DNA from: Sphingobacterium pedocola
GTDB lineage: Bacteria > Bacteroidota > Bacteroidia > Sphingobacteriales > Sphingobacteriaceae
Length of the DNA: 64,000 nt
Reading direction: 5' to 3'
Assembly: GCF_015209965.1 (NCBI RefSeq)
Contig: NZ_MU158689.1
Span: forward strand, 1,745,522-1,809,521
A program made the position numbers and the translations under genes. The notes below the pieces were generated by a model, which worked only from the letters and a program-made list of their open reading frames with translations, made no database searches and was not told the DNA's origin. How positions within the stretch are numbered: position 1 is the stretch's first letter; every line of letters begins with the position of its first letter. Positions 1 to 8,930 of the stretch are shown one piece after another.

Positions 1-2931
1 TATATCCATTCCTTCCCCCACGATCGTACCAGCACCATTTTCAGCACGAAATGGCAAAGATTCCGGCAAACTTCCGGCTTTGATCCCATCGATATACGTA
101 CGCGAGTGTACCACCCCTCCTTTTTGCCCTGCAAACAAAAAGCTTAAGTTCCAGTTTTTATATTTAAAGTCATTGGCTATGCTTCCAATCCACTTGGGGT
201 TAATGTTCCCCAAGTATCCCCAGTCTCCATTCTCTTCCTGAGGCTGCCCATTACGGTGTGTCAGCTGCCCATTGCCATTATAAATCAGATAATCACCATA
301 CAGCGAGCCTGAAGAACCATCACCTTTGGTATTTTCCGTACGTAGCTCAAGCGACGCCCAACGCTCCAGTTGACGGATACGCGATATACCCTGATCTTCG
401 GCCAATGAAACGACTTTATTCCTATTGAACGAATAGTTTACAAAGATATCCCAAGAGAAGTCCGCGGAACGCACGGGTGCGACGCTCAACATTAACTCAA
501 GGCCGCGGTTGGTCATTTCACCTACGTTCATCAATTTGGTATCGTAACCCGCCGATGGATTAAGCGTTACGGGGATGATGAGATCTGTCGTTCTACTCTT
601 ATAATAGGTAAGGTCTATACCTAAACGGTTGTTAAAAAGTCTGGAGTCGAATCCAAATTCGTACGACACGACCTTCTCTGGACGGATGTTTTCGTTCGGA
701 TAATTATTGTTATGAATGGCGACCGTCTCGCCTCCCCAACCTTGGGTCACCAAGAAATTTGGGAAGGTACGGTAAGGTTCGAGATCCCGTCTTACGGAAG
801 AAGTGGCCCCTCTTAATTTGAGCAGGTTGAGGGTCTCACTGGTCCATCCAAACATATCGGATGCGATCACGCTCAAGGAAGCTGCCGGATAGAAGTAGGA
901 ATTGTTGGCTTTGGGTAACGCGCTGGACCAATCGTTTCTCCCCGTTACATCCAAGAACACCATGTCCCTAAAACCGATTTGCGCGGTCCCATATATCGAG
1001 TTGATTCTTTTCTCCTGATAGCTATTACCGGCGAGCAAAGGTGCCGCATTATTCGTCAGGTTATACACGTTGGGTATGGCCAGACGAGGGGCAATACCGC
1101 CTAGGCGCTTGGAAACCTGCGACATGAGATTACCTCCCAATGAAGCGTCGAAGGTAAAATCTGAATTTAACGTCGGATTGTAGCTTAAGAGCAAATCGTG
1201 ATTGGTCTCGATGAAGTAAACGTCATCCTCTTGGTAGTAGCCATTTTTATACTGGCTGGAAGACGTAGCATGGCGCATTGTACGCTTGTCGTTGTAAAAA
1301 TCCCTTCCAGACCGCAACATTAATTTCAAATCATCACGAAAATCGTATGTTACTTTGACATTACCATATACGCGGTCGCGGTTATTGCCGTTAAGATTTT
1401 CGTTAACTACGAAATACGGGTTATTCCAGATCGTGCCGTTCATATTGAAGATCGGCGAGTTTTGCTCGGAGTTGTTGGATCCTGATCGCCAGTAGTCTTT
1501 CAACGAATGAATCGCTAAATTGCGTGGCATGAACAAGAACATCCGCATGATGGATTCATCATTTTTGGCTCCATAGCTTGCTCTATTTTTACTTCCGCTA
1601 TTCACCCAGTTCATAGACACATCCAACCTTAACTTGTCGATGATCTGATAGCCGGCATTTATCCCTAAGGAATTACGGTTCATATCGGTGTTGGGTACCA
1701 TTCCCGACTGGGACAGGTTGGTGTATGAAAAACGATAATTAAGTTTATCACTACTATTGGATATCGATAAACTATTGGTAAACGTCTTACCGGTCTGCAG
1801 GAAATCTTTCAGCTGATCGCGGTGTGCTACAAAAGGCGTGGCGACGCGTTCGCCGGTCTGCGGGTCTATCGGTGAATCCCATTGTTTGATCAATTGCCCG
1901 TTTAAAGCCGGCCCCCAGTTTTCCATGATATTATCAAACTTATTGGATTGCGTACCAGCTCCGTCCACATACTCATAAATACCGTAGCGTCCTTGACCAT
2001 ATTCGTATTGGTAATTCGGCAACTTCAACGGTGTACCGAAATCTGCGTGAGAATTAAAATTGATTCCGAGCCCCTTAGCGCCTTTACCTGATTTGGTGGT
2101 GATCAATACAACCCCGTTAGAGGCACGCGAGCCGTATAACGCGGCTGCATTGGGCCCCTTGAGGACAGAAATGCTTTCGATATCGTTGGGATCGATTTCG
2201 CCTGCAGCATTACCGTAATCTACCTCTCCTTCACCGCCTGTAAAGTTTGGATTGTTAAAGTCCTGACGCCCCGTGAATGCACGGGTGGACTGTTCATTAT
2301 TGTTACTCACGGGAACGCCGTCTACGACGAACAGCGGCGAATTGTTATAGTTGTAACCACTCACAAAGTTTTGACCCCTGATCTGTATATTGGAGGACGC
2401 ACCAATGCCACCCGAAGAGTTGGTAATTTGGACACCCGCTACGCGGCCACTCAACGTATTGACTAAGTTGGTTTCATGTGCTTCTTGAATTGTTTCGCCT
2501 TCAACTTGCTGCACGGAGAACCCTACGGACTTCGATGCCCGGGTAATTCCTAGCGCTGTGACGACAACTTCCTCTAATTCTGCTGTCTGCTCGGCAAGAC
2601 GGACCATTAGCGAATTGTTGTCGCCAGCAACGACCAAAAAATTATCTTCTTCGTGGCTTTTGTATCCCACAAGTGAAAAGGTGATCTGATAGCGGCTACC
2701 CGTCTGTAGATTACTGAGCAAGAAGACACCATCGTGGTTGGATGCAGTGGTACTTATTTTCTGTTGGTTAATTTTGGCCGACACAGATACCCCTGGCAAG
2801 GGATTTCCACTCGGATCGAGCACCCGCCCTTTTACCTGTCCGGTTTGCTGTGCATGCAGTTCGCCCATTCCAAAGTAGAGGCAAGCTACCCATAGCCACG
2901 AGAAATAAAGGAAAAAACTGTTTTTTTTCAT
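1..2931 (-). CDS. SusC/RagA-like TonB-dependent outer-membrane receptor, 3' end outside window
   Basis: Outer-membrane importer of the SusC family, which takes up oligosaccharides or similar ligands with TonB energy. The frame is open for 977 codons from the ATG at 2931 to the window edge, so the C-terminal barrel strands are missing. Visible in order: a signal peptide ending near LHAQ, a carboxypeptidase-D regulatory-like domain (GRVLDPSGNPLPGVSV), a TonB-box-like stretch (EEVVVTALGI), a plug domain (VFVVDGVPVSNN-like segment and GSRASNGVVLITTKSGKG), then the barrel. No STN domain lies between the signal peptide and the regulatory-like domain. It is the last visible gene of a minus-strand group starting with a sigma factor and FecR, 72 bases downstream of FecR. 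A SusD partner would be expected beyond base 1. The family is certain; the substrate is unknown. Confidence 0.93.
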   Translation of the reverse strand, partial: MKKNSFFLYFSWLWVACLYFGMGELHAQQTGQVKGRVLDPSGNPLPGVSVSAKINQQKISTTASNHDGVFLLSNLQTGSRYQITFSLVGYKSHEEDNFLVVAGDNNSLMVRLAEQTAELEEVVVTALGITRASKSVGFSVQQVEGETIQEAHETNLVNTLSGRVAGVQITNSSGGIGASSNIQIRGQNFVSGYNYNNSPLFVVDGVPVSNNNEQSTRAFTGRQDFNNPNFTGGEGEVDYGNAAGEIDPNDIESISVLKGPNAAALYGSRASNGVVLITTKSGKGAKGLGINFNSHADFGTPLKLPNYQYEYGQGRYGIYEYVDGAGTQSNKFDNIMENWGPALNGQLIKQWDSPIDPQTGERVATPFVAHRDQLKDFLQTGKTFTNSLSISNSSDKLNYRFSYTNLSQSGMVPNTDMNRNSLGINAGYQIIDKLRLDVSMNWVNSGSKNRASYGAKNDESIMRMFLFMPRNLAIHSLKDYWRSGSNNSEQNSPIFNMNGTIWNNPYFVVNENLNGNNRDRVYGNVKVTYDFRDDLKLMLRSGRDFYNDKRTMRHATSSSQYKNGYYQEDDVYFIETNHDLLLSYNPTLNSDFTFDASLGGNLMSQVSKRLGGIAPRLAIPNVYNLTNNAAPLLAGNSYQEKRINSIYGTAQIGFRDMVFLDVTGRNDWSSALPKANNSYFYPAASLSVIASDMFGWTSETLNLLKLRGATSSVRRDLEPYRTFPNFLVTQGWGGETVAIHNNNYPNENIRPEKVVSYEFGFDSRLFNNRLGIDLTYYKSRTTDLIIPVTLNPSAGYDTKLMNVGEMTNRGLELMLSVAPVRSADFSWDIFVNYSFNRNKVVSLAEDQGISRIRQLERWASLELRTENTKGDGSSGSLYGDYLIYNGNGQLTHRNGQPQEENGDWGYLGNINPKWIGSIANDFKYKNWNLSFLFAGQKGGVVHSRTYIDGIKAGSLPESLPFRAENGAGTIVGEGMDI

Positions 2932-3003
2932 GTCCTGATTTTATTATTTATTTGCGTAAAAAATTAATGGTATTTAATGAACTCATTAGACCCGAATTGG
3001 ATT

Positions 3004-4116
3004 TTAGTTGTGCGGATGCGATTTGATGGCGATCGTATCCGCGTGATTGCGCAGTACAGCGGTCTTCAATCGGATGATGATGTTACCTTCCGATTCCCAG
3101 TGCTGTTCGAGATCATTTACGAGACAGATGGTCTGTAAAATAGTCATGAGCTCATCGGCGGCTGCAAACTCCCCTGTGAAAGTAAGCGTGCGTGGAACTT
3201 CCTGATCAAGTGCGATAGGCGTGTTAAACTGTGCTGCAATCCGCTGGAGCACCACTGTTAACTCTTCCTTATCAAATCGAAGGTTGATGCGTCTGTTGTT
3301 ATTCGCTGTAAGCTGTTCAGCTGGTTTCTGTGCAGAAGAGACTGGGGAAGATGGCGCTTGGCTCCGAAGTGCTGTCCGAAGTTTTGCATCGATATGGAAC
3401 ACTTCCCCTGCCAACAAATAGGTATCTTGGATCGGCATCTTAGCCGCTACCGTAGCATGAACCATGATTTTTCCGGATAGAAGATGTACACTGGTGTGGT
3501 CTTTCTGGCGACCATCGACAATAAATTCGGTTCCGAGCGCGGTGGTTGTAAATCCATTTGCTGTTACTTCAAATGGCAATGATGTATCACGCTTTACGGC
3601 AAACTTTCCTTCGCCGTTCAGCGAGATCGCGCGGTTGTTAAGACCATAGTGACTGTCGTAGTGAATGGTTGTATGCGGCGAAAGTGTCACGACCGATCCA
3701 TCGCTCATACGATGCCGCATGGAATCCCTTCCTGAGTGAACGTTATAGTTGATAGGACTACTCCCTACAGTAACTAAGACCTCCTGTTCGGCCGAGGAAA
3801 CATACTGGAGCTGGTAAAGGATGCCAATAGTTCCTATCAGTAGCAGCACAGCTGCTGCTGCCAACCATTTGTACGGATATTTATTTTTTATTGTAGGTAT
3901 GCCAATTCCCGCCTTATCACGAATCGTCTGCAAGAGTTTATCCGACTGGCGCCGACTGAGCATTGGAAGACTATCCTCCTCAAATTGCTTCTCGAGTTGC
4001 TTTTTTATAGCCAGCTCTTCCTCGTTTAAGGTATTGAGCAGCGTCTTAGCATCTTCCTTTCCCATACTTCCTTTCCAAAGGGACTGGATCATGTTTTGAA
4101 TTTTGTTTCTCATCAT
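3004..4116 (-). CDS. FecR-family anti-sigma factor
   Basis: Inner-membrane anti-sigma regulator that holds the neighbouring ECF sigma factor until an outer-membrane receptor signals. The 370-residue protein has a cytoplasmic N-terminal part of about 80 residues, one membrane helix at about 84-103 (WLAAAAVLLLIGTIG), a periplasmic FecR domain (about 125-235, with DGSVVTLSP and GLNNRAISLNGEGKF) and a C-terminal DUF4974-type region (about 285-355, INLRFDKEELTVVLQRI). This order is standard for Bacteroidota FecR proteins. The gene follows the sigma factor by about 100 bases on the same strand and precedes the SusC-like gene. The start could be either of two adjacent Met codons (4116 or 4113). Confidence 0.93.
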   Translation of the reverse strand: MMRNKIQNMIQSLWKGSMGKEDAKTLLNTLNEEELAIKKQLEKQFEEDSLPMLSRRQSDKLLQTIRDKAGIGIPTIKNKYPYKWLAAAAVLLLIGTIGILYQLQYVSSAEQEVLVTVGSSPINYNVHSGRDSMRHRMSDGSVVTLSPHTTIHYDSHYGLNNRAISLNGEGKFAVKRDTSLPFEVTANGFTTTALGTEFIVDGRQKDHTSVHLLSGKIMVHATVAAKMPIQDTYLLAGEVFHIDAKLRTALRSQAPSSPVSSAQKPAEQLTANNNRRINLRFDKEELTVVLQRIAAQFNTPIALDQEVPRTLTFTGEFAAADELMTILQTICLVNDLEQHWESEGNIIIRLKTAVLRNHADTIAIKSHPHN

Positions 4117-4215
4117 AAATAAATACGATGGGAATCATCAAAAGGGAATGGTCTATTCGATTAACAAATTATTACCAAAATATCAAGATAAAATGAAGTG
4201 GCGCGTAGTGGCTTT

Positions 4216-4830
4216 TTAGATATACATCGCGGATGCAACAAGTAGTAGGACACCGTTGCCGTACTCATAGGGCGAATGGCCAGCAATATATTGTTTGATA
4301 CTCTTATTCGCCTGTTTGAGGTATTCTGTTACGGAGTTGATGGATAAATCCAACGCTTCGGCCACCCGTTCCTTGGAATATCCTTCATACCGGTAAAGTC
4401 TGAATACTTCTTTTTTCCGTGGCGAGAGGTGGTCAATAGCTTCCTCTAAGATACGTATTTGCTCCGCTACGATCTCATCGGTCTCCTCCACGTCTTGGAT
4501 ATCCTGAAATAGCGATTCGTAATCTGCTACAAACTCGATATGCTCTCGTAGCTTCTTTTTCACGAAGTCCATAGCTTTATTGAAGCTCACGACAAAGAGC
4601 CAGCCCGCTACTGGTTTATCCTTATCGATGCGATGCCTGTTTTGCCATAAACTCAGAAAAACATCCTGTAGGATCTCCTCTGCATATTCGGGGGATTGCA
4701 CTACCCGTAGGATATTTGCATAAATTTTTTGATGATACCGGTAATAGAAAATCGAAAAGGAGTCTTCACTACCGTGATTTAGCCGGATGATCTCGTCGGT
4801 CTCGTTACGTTCATTTATGTTGCTATTCAT
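4216..4830 (-). CDS. ECF-type RNA polymerase sigma factor (FecI-like)
   Basis: Sigma-70 family factor of the extracytoplasmic-function type, paired with the FecR-like protein downstream. From the chosen start it is 204 residues. Region 2 is at about 25-75 (YAEEILQDVFLSLWQNRHRI) and region 4 at about 125-180 (LSPRKKEVFRLYRYEGYS, then SINSVTEYLKQA). The C terminus is hydrophobic (GVLLLVASAMYI), as is common in Bacteroidota FecI-like factors. A longer in-frame ORF begins at 4899, but a perfect -7 box lies inside that extension (4876-4883), so the Met at 4830 is preferred. The set sigma-FecR-SusC suggests control of the receptor gene by substrate sensing. Confidence 0.9.
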   Translation of the reverse strand: MNSNINERNETDEIIRLNHGSEDSFSIFYYRYHQKIYANILRVVQSPEYAEEILQDVFLSLWQNRHRIDKDKPVAGWLFVVSFNKAMDFVKKKLREHIEFVADYESLFQDIQDVEETDEIVAEQIRILEEAIDHLSPRKKEVFRLYRYEGYSKERVAEALDLSINSVTEYLKQANKSIKQYIAGHSPYEYGNGVLLLVASAMYI

Positions 4831-4875
4831 TGCCTTGTCGACTTTCGCAATCTTAAAAAAGGTGTTTAAGTGGAG

Positions 4876-4883
4876 CAAAATTA
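4876..4883 (-). promoter_or_regulatory. Candidate -7 promoter box of the ECF sigma gene
   Basis: On the minus strand this reads TAATTTTG, a full match to the Bacteroidota -7 consensus TAnnTTTG. It lies 45 bases ahead of the ATG at 4830. No clear -33 element is seen at the usual 19-21 base spacing. It supports the shorter start of the sigma factor. Confidence 0.45.
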
Positions 4884-5119
4884 TCTTTTCGAATAGCAAA
4901 TACCACCAAAAACATATTATGTTATTGTTAAATTATGTAGAGTAAACTTAAAACTCATCGTCTTCGAACTGCCTTTGTGAAACGACAGTCATTACCAAAC
5001 TTGCTCGGCAAAAGGAAATACCATTCGCGTAAAGTTAACTACATAGAAAAGGCTATCTTTACGCTTATTTCATGATCACCGGTAATTTATATGGTCAGCA
5101 CATTTAGTGAAGAAATTTT

Positions 5120-6355
5120 ATGAGAACGTTATTTTACCTCTTACTGCTATTTTTATCGCCCTCTTTTTTCGGACTTTCCGTCCAAGCGCAGGGGAAACAG
5201 GTCTCTTGGGATGATTTTATATACACCTCAGCGTGGGGATACCTCTACCCCGACGCTAAGGATCGATCGCAGCCCTTGGGGGTATTCGCAACCCATGCGG
5301 CCGTCGTGGTGCTTGATTCTACCGCTTCTTACTATCAGGTCGTGGTCAGCAATGGAGATATTGGCTATATTGACCGCCAACCGCTGATCCGTCGGCTATT
5401 TGCCCATAAATACTACGGAGAACCGTCAGCATATTTTTACCGCGGCAGAGAGGGCTCACAATCTCCGCACCAGTATGTACAGGTTGCTGACCTTCGTGTA
5501 CGACGTGGACCATCAACTGAAAGTGGCGTAGTGGGCAGGACCGCTATTAACGAAATGGCATTCTTCGATTACTGGCCGCTATATGTCAATGGCTGGGTAT
5601 ATTTTGGCGACACACGACACCACCAACCGAAATATGTACAGGCCAAATATCTGGGTAAAGAGCTTGGATACGATGACGTATGGCAAGCGTACAAAGCTGT
5701 AGAAGGAAAAGATTTGGAGCAGGAACTGATCTTCGTAGGAAGGCTTCGGGAGATTGCATGGAAAAACAATCATAAACATCTGCCACAGACGCTCCGACTT
5801 TATCAAGAAGTGTATGATCGTGCCGGGCAGAAACACCCCCAAGTCGATGCCGAACAGGAACTATTATTGGCGGAACAGATGCTGCTGAAACCTGATTATA
5901 GCGAGTATCTAACGGAATGGAACAGCCTAGATCCGCACTACCGGATCCACGGAAAGGTACTACACGACGGAACAATATCAGATCGACAGGCGCAACAGAT
6001 CGGCCTAAAATATGCCAAGACTATTCCGGACGCTCCTGAATGTGGATGGGAGCCTCTACATTTTTATCTGGATAAAGATGTCGTCATAGCCTTCGAAAAG
6101 TATAACGGTAGTAAGATTACAGGAAGCATTTTTAGCATGGCATTCGCAAGCGACAACGCATGGATAGTGGGAAAAGAAATCATTGATGCGTCGTACGATG
6201 AAAACGATTTTATCCGAACATTCGGACGCTTCTCCGATGTGGACAGACTATTTGCACCCCATGTTTACCGCATCATGTTGGCAGATGCTGGCTTTTATGA
6301 GGTAACCTTCGAAAATGGTCGCCCGGTGTTGTTCCAATGCTTTTTTTACTGCTGA
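5120..6355 (+). CDS. Exported protein with SH3-like repeats, function unknown
   Basis: A 411-residue protein with a clear signal peptide (MRTLFYLLLLFLSPSFFGLSVQAQ) and therefore probably periplasmic or surface exposed. Residues about 40-95 (GVFATHAAVVVLDSTASYYQVV...GDIGYIDRQPL) and about 110-180 (YVQVADLRVRRGPSTESGVVGR...GWVYFGDTRHHQPKYV) look like two bacterial SH3-type segments; the second has the LRVRxGPSTESxVVG pattern. The rest shows no motif I recognise. Bacterial SH3 domains often bind peptidoglycan or other surface ligands, but no catalytic domain is visible to support an enzyme call. It stands alone, divergent from the sigma gene. Confidence 0.75.
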   Translation: MRTLFYLLLLFLSPSFFGLSVQAQGKQVSWDDFIYTSAWGYLYPDAKDRSQPLGVFATHAAVVVLDSTASYYQVVVSNGDIGYIDRQPLIRRLFAHKYYGEPSAYFYRGREGSQSPHQYVQVADLRVRRGPSTESGVVGRTAINEMAFFDYWPLYVNGWVYFGDTRHHQPKYVQAKYLGKELGYDDVWQAYKAVEGKDLEQELIFVGRLREIAWKNNHKHLPQTLRLYQEVYDRAGQKHPQVDAEQELLLAEQMLLKPDYSEYLTEWNSLDPHYRIHGKVLHDGTISDRQAQQIGLKYAKTIPDAPECGWEPLHFYLDKDVVIAFEKYNGSKITGSIFSMAFASDNAWIVGKEIIDASYDENDFIRTFGRFSDVDRLFAPHVYRIMLADAGFYEVTFENGRPVLFQCFFYC

Positions 6356-6554
6356 TAGATCCACCTGGTTGACAACAAATTATTATCAACGTATTATTAA
6401 TTGTTTTATTTACCCAATATCATCAGATGATGTCCTCGCGGTAAAACTGCGAAGTTAGCAATTCCGGATTAACCCTTAAAACATGAACTCCGTCGGAATT
6501 ATATCTATCGGCATATTTATTGATGTTAGAAGCGTTAACAAAATAATGTAACCA

Positions 6555-7391
6555 ATGCGGAAAGATTTTCAATGTGTAATTAAATATCGAGCTTTACTAA
6601 CACTATTTGCTGTAGCACAGTTTGTCGTCCTATCTTGTACTGAGACTGGTCAAAAACTTAGTTATATGCAAGTGCCGGTTACGAAACAGGAGATGGAATT
6701 TAGTTCCCCGACTATCTCCGGAAGCGCACATGATCTTGCTGATACGGCGGTCCGTAGGCCAGAATTGGAGGAGTCAATTCATAAGGACTCGTTATCAAAA
6801 GATAATCCATCATATCAACAGGAAATGGAATTTGTCGAATACAACGACGATGGAGATTATTACATGCTGTTAGCGAAAGACAAAGATAGTATGCATTATT
6901 TCGTTAATAATGTGATAGAAGACCGCAGTTTGAACCAGGGGGATGTGATTAGGATAATATGGGAAAATGGTACTATAAGCATTGCGGGAGATGGCGAGAC
7001 TCCTGCCCCAGCTGAAATTGTTACTGCTATTAAAAAGATCAATGATGGCAAAGTTTCACAATTCAGAAAGTTTTATAAAAAGCAATTAACGTACGTTCCG
7101 AACGAAAAGGAAAAATACAGCGCATATTACGCGGATAAAATTTACCGGAGTATAGAATATTATGTAGTCAATACGGTTAACGAGGATGTGAAAAAAGCTA
7201 TTTCGGCAAAGGACGACATTATGTACTCGATTTCGGAGGAAAAGAGAAACGCTAGATCCTTCCTCGTCGCTACGATATCGGTCGCTGGAAAACGTTTGCC
7301 GATAGAATGGCTATATATCGATCAGGAAAATGGTAAGCTATACGAGTGGGACGGTGTAAAAAATGTTTTAAAAAATGAATTTAACCCGTAA
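6555..7391 (+). CDS. Lipoprotein of unknown function
   Basis: A 278-residue protein with a basic N terminus, a hydrophobic stretch and a lipobox ending at Cys28 (FVVLSC), so it is probably anchored in a membrane as a lipoprotein. The mature part is polar and rich in Glu, Asp and Lys, with no recognised domain. The middle contains YNDDGDYYMLLAKDKDSMHYFVN in segments suggestive of a beta-rich fold, and the C-terminal third contains LPIEWLYIDQENGKLYEWD, the kind of ending seen in many Bacteroidota lipoproteins. It lies 199 bases after the SH3-like gene on the same strand, probably as its own unit. I do not recognise the family. Confidence 0.7.
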   Translation: MRKDFQCVIKYRALLTLFAVAQFVVLSCTETGQKLSYMQVPVTKQEMEFSSPTISGSAHDLADTAVRRPELEESIHKDSLSKDNPSYQQEMEFVEYNDDGDYYMLLAKDKDSMHYFVNNVIEDRSLNQGDVIRIIWENGTISIAGDGETPAPAEIVTAIKKINDGKVSQFRKFYKKQLTYVPNEKEKYSAYYADKIYRSIEYYVVNTVNEDVKKAISAKDDIMYSISEEKRNARSFLVATISVAGKRLPIEWLYIDQENGKLYEWDGVKNVLKNEFNP

Positions 7392-7741
7392 CGATGAAAA
7401 TCGGTTCGGAGAAAAACTATTAAACTTTAGCAGTAAATATTGTGGGATAATTGTATTACGTGCCGGAATTTCAACTGCCTGGATCGTATTAGATACGATA
7501 ATTGTAAGCACACTTTACCTAATAGTACGTCCGGTAAATATAAAAATAACAGTAAATATAAATTGTCTGACGTTATTCAACTCGTACAATAAAAGTATTT
7601 TGATGAAATATCGATAACTTTATTGCGGGTTAGAAAGACACATCATACGCTAATATGGAAGACTTTACGTCGAATGCAAATTGTATTTTAGCTTGGAGAT
7701 GTCTTTTTAATGTTTTAATATATACATCTTGTTAAAAACAT
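7392..7741 (+). other. Intergenic stretch without a convincing gene
   Basis: About 350 AT-rich bases. An ORF from 7375 to 7617 is open but has no recognisable features and overlaps the lipoprotein gene, so I do not call it. A small hairpin with 7-bp arms (ATCGTAT / ATACGAT, 7483-7499) follows the lipoprotein gene but has no strong T run. Nothing else stands out. Confidence 0.5.
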
Positions 7742-8833
7742 ATGGTTCGATTCAGATCTTTTTCCTTAACAGCTTTTTTATTGACGCTCTTCGCAGCTAA
7801 TATATCCGCACAGCAAAAAAAGCCGCTTCGCTTTACCGATGCGCATACTCTTACCATTACTGGAAAAGCCTGGGACAGCGAACCATTCTATCACCGGCTG
7901 GACACCGCAAGGTATGCCGCACTTTCCGGTACGCTCAAACGTTTGGCAACGCATTCTGCTGGGTTGGCAATCAGCTTCAAAACCAATAGCTCCACCATAT
8001 CGGCAAAATGGCAAACAAGTCCAAAGCGCCCGAGTGATAATATGACCGGGATCGCCTATGAAGGCTTAGACCTTTACATCTTACAAGATGCACGTTGGCA
8101 ATATGCTGGTGTTGCTAGGCCATCCACCCATGATATCTCGGAAACAACTATAGTAGAGAATATGGCAGATGGAGAGAAAACATGTCTATTATTTTTACCG
8201 ACATACGATGAGATTCTCTGCCTCGAAATCGGGATCGATGCCGAGGCCTCTATCGTGCCCAATACCAATCCTTTTAGAAAAAACATTTTGATCTATGGCT
8301 CGAGCATCGTACAAGGCGCATCGGCTAGCCGGCCTGGATTAGCTTATCCTGCGAAGTTATCCAGACAGACGGGATATCACTTCATCAATATGGGATTCAG
8401 CGGTAATGCGAAAATGGAAACCGCTGTAGCAGATATGATCGCACCGCTCCCCATGGATGCTTTTATATTGGATTGTGTACCCAATCCCTCAGCCGAAGAG
8501 GTATTGGAACGCACGGCCAATATGGTAAATACCATACGGCGATACCACCCCAATGTACCCATCATTGCCATTCAAAGTGTTGCGCGGGAGAAAGGAAATT
8601 TTGATCAACACATTGCGAGGCGGATAAAACTAAAAGATCAGTATTTCAGGCAGGAAATTGAAAAATTGCAGAAAGATGATGACAACTTGTATCTGATTGA
8701 GGCGGAAGGTCTATTGGGGGATGATCAAGAAGGAACCGCAGATGGTATTCACCCCAACGATTTAGGATTCGAACGAATGCTACAAAAAATCCGCCCAACA
8801 ATCTTGGAGATATTCGCCAAATACGGGATCTAA
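7742..8833 (+). CDS. SGNH/GDSL-type hydrolase, secreted
   Basis: Predicted exported esterase or acyl hydrolase of 363 residues with signal peptide ending near NISAQ. The N-terminal half (about 25-175) is a beta-rich accessory domain; the C-terminal half is the SGNH fold. Block I is YGSSIVQG with nucleophile Ser187. Block II is NMGFSGNAKM (oxyanion Gly), block III is DCVPNPS (Asn) and block V is DGIHPNDLG (Asp and His of the triad). All four blocks are present, so the enzyme looks active. This layout is common in Bacteroidota carbohydrate loci, where such enzymes often remove acetyl groups from glycans, but no substrate can be read here. The gene is monocistronic and ends in a strong hairpin. 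Confidence 0.88.
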   Translation: MVRFRSFSLTAFLLTLFAANISAQQKKPLRFTDAHTLTITGKAWDSEPFYHRLDTARYAALSGTLKRLATHSAGLAISFKTNSSTISAKWQTSPKRPSDNMTGIAYEGLDLYILQDARWQYAGVARPSTHDISETTIVENMADGEKTCLLFLPTYDEILCLEIGIDAEASIVPNTNPFRKNILIYGSSIVQGASASRPGLAYPAKLSRQTGYHFINMGFSGNAKMETAVADMIAPLPMDAFILDCVPNPSAEEVLERTANMVNTIRRYHPNVPIIAIQSVAREKGNFDQHIARRIKLKDQYFRQEIEKLQKDDDNLYLIEAEGLLGDDQEGTADGIHPNDLGFERMLQKIRPTILEIFAKYGI

Positions 8834-8839
8834 GGAAAA

Positions 8840-8883
8840 GGACCAAAAGAGCCAAATTACGTACAATCAGGCTCTTTTGATCC
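8840..8883. terminator. Bidirectional terminator hairpin
   Basis: Arms 8840-8853 and 8870-8883 (GGACCAAAAGAGCC / GGCTCTTTTGATCC) pair over 14 bp with one G-U or mismatch. It lies between two converging genes, the SGNH hydrolase and the sugar isomerase. Confidence 0.8.
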
Positions 8884-8891
8884 ATGTTACC

Positions 8892-8920
8892 GTATTCTTT
8901 ATAATTAAAGAAAAGAATAC
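8892..8920 (-). terminator. Second hairpin behind the sugar isomerase gene
   Basis: Nine-bp arms GTATTCTTT (8892-8900) and AAAGAATAC (8912-8920), 11 bases downstream of the minus-strand stop codon. It may act together with the stronger hairpin at 8840-8883. Confidence 0.5.
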
Positions 8921-8930
8921 TTACTGTACA

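Noticed and set aside
7375..7617. 80-residue plus-strand ORF overlapping the lipoprotein gene end
   Set aside because: No signal, domain or protein-like pattern; it overlaps a better gene and lies in AT-rich DNA.
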